Assembly (NCBI GenBank): GCA_019058515.1
Contig: JAHPYY010000111.1
Span: 25,749 to 89,748, forward strand
From: Promethearchaeota archaeon
GTDB taxonomy: Archaea; Asgardarchaeota; Lokiarchaeia; Sigynarchaeales; SOKP01
Length of the DNA: 64,000 nucleotides
Direction: 5' to 3'
A model generated the notes under the pieces. That model saw only the letters and a program-made list of their open reading frames with translations. It had not been told where the DNA came from and made no database searches. This document shows, piece after piece, positions 61,438 to 64,000 of the stretch (positions are counted from its first letter, which is position 1; every line of letters starts with the position of its first letter). A program made the position numbers and the translations under genes.

Positions 61438-62385
61438 TTAACTTATAGAAATTGCTATATTTCCTTTTTTTCTGCCTGTGTCGACATACCTATGAGCCTC
61501 AACAATTTGCTCCAATTTGTAGGTTTTATCGATCACTGCTATTACCTTTCCTTCTTCAATAAGGCCTCTAAGTTCTTTAAGTAAAGGGAGTGCGTCTTTT
61601 TTCTTTATTTTATCAGAAGATATATGTACATTAAGATAGATTCCATTCTCTTTTAACGATCCCCTATAATCACCTGAATACAAGCCTACAGCATCAAGTA
61701 TCACGTCGTAAATTTCGCTACTTTGGGCAAAATCCTCCTTGGTGTAATCGATTACATTATCAGCCCCAAGTGACTTTACCAGTTCCAAATTTGAGGTGCT
61801 GCACACACCTGTAACCACTGCCCCAAGCGACTTCATAAGTTGGACCGCAAATGTCCCAACACTACCAGAAGCGCCGTAAATTAGAGCTTTTTGCCCTTTC
61901 TGAAGGTTTGCCATTTTTACAATACCCAATACGGTAATTCCACCAGCAGGTATAACTGCTGCTTCTTCGTAAGTCATATTGTTTGGCATTAATGTTATCA
62001 CCCCATCTTCAGCCATACATTTGTATTCAGCGTATGCTCCAAAACCAGTCCATAGGGTTGGGGCAAAAATATTGTCCCCTTTCTTGAACAATATTACATC
62101 TTTGCCTATTTCTTCTACTTGTCCAGCTAACTCCATTCCTAAGATCGCTCTCTTTGGTTTCCTAAACCCTAGAAACATTCGCGCAAGAAATTTTTGCAAG
62201 CCGTGAACGGGGATATCAAGACCACGCATTCTAGAATCCCCTCTATGAACCGAAGTCGCGTGTATTTTTATTAGTACTTCGTTATTTTTAGGAATGGGCT
62301 TTGCAACCTCTTTAATCTGAAGAACTTCAGGAGGGCCATATTTAGTACAAACCACCACTTTCATTTTATTTGATTCACCACTCAT
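61438..62385 (-). CDS. NAD(P)H:quinone-oxidoreductase-type MDR protein 2
   Basis: A 315-residue paralogue of the preceding gene: [58 protein letters not shown] and [12 protein letters not shown] are shared features. The two genes are 150 bp apart in the same orientation and clearly arose by duplication. MSGESNK before the family start is an extension; MKVVVC (Met8) could be the true start. It probably follows the DUF6326-like gene in one transcript, whose stop is 16 bp away. Confidence 0.9.
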   Translation of the reverse strand: MSGESNKMKVVVCTKYGPPEVLQIKEVAKPIPKNNEVLIKIHATSVHRGDSRMRGLDIPVHGLQKFLARMFLGFRKPKRAILGMELAGQVEEIGKDVILFKKGDNIFAPTLWTGFGAYAEYKCMAEDGVITLMPNNMTYEEAAVIPAGGITVLGIVKMANLQKGQKALIYGASGSVGTFAVQLMKSLGAVVTGVCSTSNLELVKSLGADNVIDYTKEDFAQSSEIYDVILDAVGLYSGDYRGSLKENGIYLNVHISSDKIKKKDALPLLKELRGLIEEGKVIAVIDKTYKLEQIVEAHRYVDTGRKKGNIAISIS

Positions 62386-62401
62386 AAATCTTCATCTCAT
62401 T

Positions 62402-62773
62402 TTATGGTGTAAAAATAACGGTCCACGCAATCCAAATGGTTATGATATTAAACCCAAAGCTTACTATTAACAAAAACTTATCAAAAGGCTTATACCCCTT
62501 AATCCCCATGAGATTAAACAGGATAAAGAAAATGGCTACGATGATACTTATCCAGCCATTCAAAGGAAAAGGCAATAATATAGATAAAACAACCATAATA
62601 ATCGGGATAACCATGACGATTGCCACTCCAAACCACATGGTCTGGCTCACTTGTCTTCCGTCAATTTCACCGGGAGTAAAACTCCCTGAAAATACGCGAA
62701 TCACATCACCTAGCAAATAGGTTAGCATACACGCTATCCAAAGGAAAGCAAGTATTATCTCCGTATTGACCAT
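62402..62773 (-). CDS. DUF6326-type four-span membrane protein
   Basis: A 123-residue protein with four spans: ILAFLWIACMLTYLLGDVIR (with VFSGSFTPGEIDGRQVSQTM after it), MWFGVAIVMVIPIIMVVLSI, LNGWISIIVAIFFILFNLMG and FDKFLLIVSFGFNIITIWIA. The family is widespread and of unknown function, often near redox enzymes. It is the first gene of a short minus-strand group with the two quinone-oxidoreductase-like genes, and the group may be regulated by the MarR protein at 63119. Confidence 0.7.
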   Translation of the reverse strand: MVNTEIILAFLWIACMLTYLLGDVIRVFSGSFTPGEIDGRQVSQTMWFGVAIVMVIPIIMVVLSILLPFPLNGWISIIVAIFFILFNLMGIKGYKPFDKFLLIVSFGFNIITIWIAWTVIFTP

Positions 62774-63118
62774 ATATCTATCACATCCTCGATGAATTTT
62801 TAATAAGATATATTGAATAATTTAAAGAATAAAAGGGAAGAAAAAGTAGTTGATTATTATATTTTATAGATTTACTAAAAATTGTAGTAATTTAATTTTA
62901 AAGTCAGTACGGATTCTAGAGACAAATTCCCTTTATTAGGAATGATTCGCTATTAATGAGGGCGATTCTTTTTCTACATTATTATACTTAATATTCTATT
63001 AAAAGGCCGTATTCTAAAGAGGTTGCAAATTTTAAAATACAGTAATAAATATGAACTTTAGCGCAAATAAAGGCAACCAATTTAAACGGAATTATAAAAT
63101 ATTCTCGGATTACTCAAG
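62774..63118. other. AT-rich intergenic region
   Basis: 345 bp between the DUF6326-type gene and the MarR regulator, both on the minus strand. It presumably contains the promoter of the membrane-protein/quinone-oxidoreductase group. No repeat, hairpin or coding frame was recognised. Confidence 0.4.
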
Positions 63119-63553
63119 TTACGTACTTTGAATCATTAAATCTAAGAATTCAGAGATAATTAGTTTCTCAGGGTCGTCAAGCGTTTTTATGTAGTTTAAA
63201 TATTTAGAAACAAGCGAATTCCTCATTTGAATTACATGTTTCATAAGCTTTTCTCCCTTTTCTGTAAAGAGTATGCGCAATTCATTCTTTCTAGAAGTAT
63301 CTGAGTCTTTTTTGATTATTCCCTTCTTCTGTAAACGCGATACAGTTTGGGAAACAGCACCTTTTGTTAACCCGATGTGTTCAGCTATTCTTGTAAGGTT
63401 TGTATCACGACCTGTTTGAATTGACATTAAAAGGTGAATTTCTGAGGGATATAATTTAATATTATCGTGAGAAATTATTCTCTTTCGGGCATGTGAGGTA
63501 AGCAATGTTATGGTTTTCAAAATCTTGTGAGTTAAATCTTCGTTTGCAATCAT
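63119..63553 (-). CDS. MarR-family transcriptional regulator
   Basis: A 144-residue MarR protein. Helix-turn-helix: YPSEIHLLMSIQTGRDTNLT and RIAEHIGLTKGAVSQTVSRL near residues 38-75; wing: KKGIIKKDSDTSRKNELRIL near 76-96 with the conserved DxR-like 'SDTSRKN'. N- and C-terminal helices form the dimer. Ligands in the family are phenolics and oxidants. It is divergent from the gene at 63759, and the palindrome at 63713-63727 between them is a likely operator; control of the nearby quinone-oxidoreductase genes is possible. Confidence 0.9.
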   Translation of the reverse strand: MIANEDLTHKILKTITLLTSHARKRIISHDNIKLYPSEIHLLMSIQTGRDTNLTRIAEHIGLTKGAVSQTVSRLQKKGIIKKDSDTSRKNELRILFTEKGEKLMKHVIQMRNSLVSKYLNYIKTLDDPEKLIISEFLDLMIQST

Positions 63554-63712
63554 ATGATGTATAGTATCTAAATACGCCTTTAAATCTTTCTAAAAATCCA
63601 TTATTTGAATTTATTCTATTAAAATTACAAAATCTATTTCTCTAAATAGCTTTTTTTAGTGTTGAAATTATTTCAAGAAGAAAAGGGTTTAAATACAGGG
63701 ATTAATTCTAGT

Positions 63713-63727
63713 GTTTAGATACTAAAC
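63713..63727. promoter_or_regulatory. Palindrome, candidate MarR operator
   Basis: GTTTAG-ATA-CTAAAC is a perfect 6-3-6 inverted repeat 31 bp before the divergent SRPBCC-like gene and downstream of its TATA-like TTTAAATA (about 63688-63695). It has the size and character of MarR-family sites. Confidence 0.55.
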
Positions 63728-63758
63728 GCATAATTAAAATCTATAAAAGATTGTAAAA

Positions 63759-64000
63759 ATGGATAGAAAAAAATCAGATAGGATTGTGCAGAATTTCTCT
63801 AAGAAAGAACCCAAATACAAAAGGGTTGTAAGAAGTTTCTCTGGAATAGTTGATTCAAGCCCAGAAAAGGTTTTTCCGCTATTATGTCCTACACGAGAAG
63901 CCGACTGGATTCCCGGTTGGGATGCTGAATTAATTTACACCGAATCGGGATACGCAGAAGATAAGTGCGTATTTCGAACAAACCATTCTAACTCTATGGG
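63759..64000 (+). CDS. SRPBCC/START-like domain protein (5' part)
   Basis: ATG 63759 opens a frame that runs off the right edge, giving 80 residues. It has a Lys-rich start (MDRKKSDRIV), then FSGIVDSSPEKVFPLLCPTR and DWIPGWDAELIYTESG, followed by CVFRTNH. The strand-helix with 'PEKVFPLLCP...W.PGW' is characteristic of the SRPBCC (Bet v 1/START-like) fold, which binds hydrophobic ligands. It lies behind the candidate MarR operator. The remaining half is outside the window. Confidence 0.65.
   Translation, partial: MDRKKSDRIVQNFSKKEPKYKRVVRSFSGIVDSSPEKVFPLLCPTREADWIPGWDAELIYTESGYAEDKCVFRTNHSNSM

Noticed and set aside
1..64000. Insertion sequence, integrase or prophage genes
   Set aside because: No transposase, integrase, terminase or capsid-like protein was seen despite several recombination-like joints.

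Overview
The window looks like an AT-rich archaeal chromosome, most probably from an Asgard (Lokiarchaeia-like) archaeon. The basis is mixed. Shine-Dalgarno sites are archaeal (AGGTGA about 5 nt before the start). Gene families include winged-helix regulators, an Sm-like protein, DUF2284 proteins, thiolase/DUF35 pairs, a cytosolic molybdoenzyme and many hydrolases. Two genes at 3-5 kb (a seven-blade-type beta-propeller and a longin-like protein) resemble eukaryotic trafficking families. The phylum call is an inference; no rRNA, tRNA, CRISPR array or intact insertion sequence was recognised.

Layout. 0-10 kb: a large acidic repeat-domain protein, a small Sm-like protein, the propeller/longin tail-to-tail pair, a ferredoxin-like protein, an SDR, an alpha/beta hydrolase and two helical-repeat proteins. 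10.5-14.3 kb: a thiol/metal island with two DUF2284 proteins, an HxlR regulator divergent from a 37-residue Cys-rich peptide, a C_GCAxxG_C_C protein and a small zinc finger. 16-31 kb: acyl-CoA metabolism, with two crotonases, 3-hydroxyacyl-CoA dehydrogenase, acyl-CoA synthetase, and an operon of two thiolase-like proteins and two DUF35 proteins. A two-subunit molybdopterin oxidoreductase and a phytoene-desaturase-type flavoprotein could provide redox balance. 31-36 kb: lipid and membrane functions, namely a broken PlsY/dolichol-kinase-type fusion, an isoprenylcysteine-methyltransferase-like enzyme under a divergent TetR regulator with visible operators, an AAC(3)-type acetyltransferase and a CPBP (CAAX-type) protease. 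37.7-42 kb: a complete sugar ABC importer operon. 42-64 kb: an accessory region with acetoacetyl-CoA synthetase, amidohydrolase, GPH-type transporter, small membrane proteins, four further regulators, an ABC-2 exporter, a flavodoxin and two quinone-reductase-type MDR enzymes.

The most distinctive property is gene decay and unusual decoding signals. (i) Acetoacetyl-CoA synthetase is interrupted by a 27-30 nt insertion that forms a perfect 9-bp hairpin, carries an in-frame TAA and is flanked by ATG triplets. (ii) Several genes have a good Shine-Dalgarno site followed at the normal distance by ATT, ATA or ACG instead of ATG. (iii) In-frame TAG/TGA codons sit where Trp (TGG) is expected in a DAPG-hydrolase-like gene, a DUF4386-like gene and a regulator remnant. 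(iv) At least five loci hold only the 3' end of a gene, four of them with an intact paralogue a few kb away. These could be real decay, population variation in a metagenome assembly, or sequencing error; read-level data would separate these.
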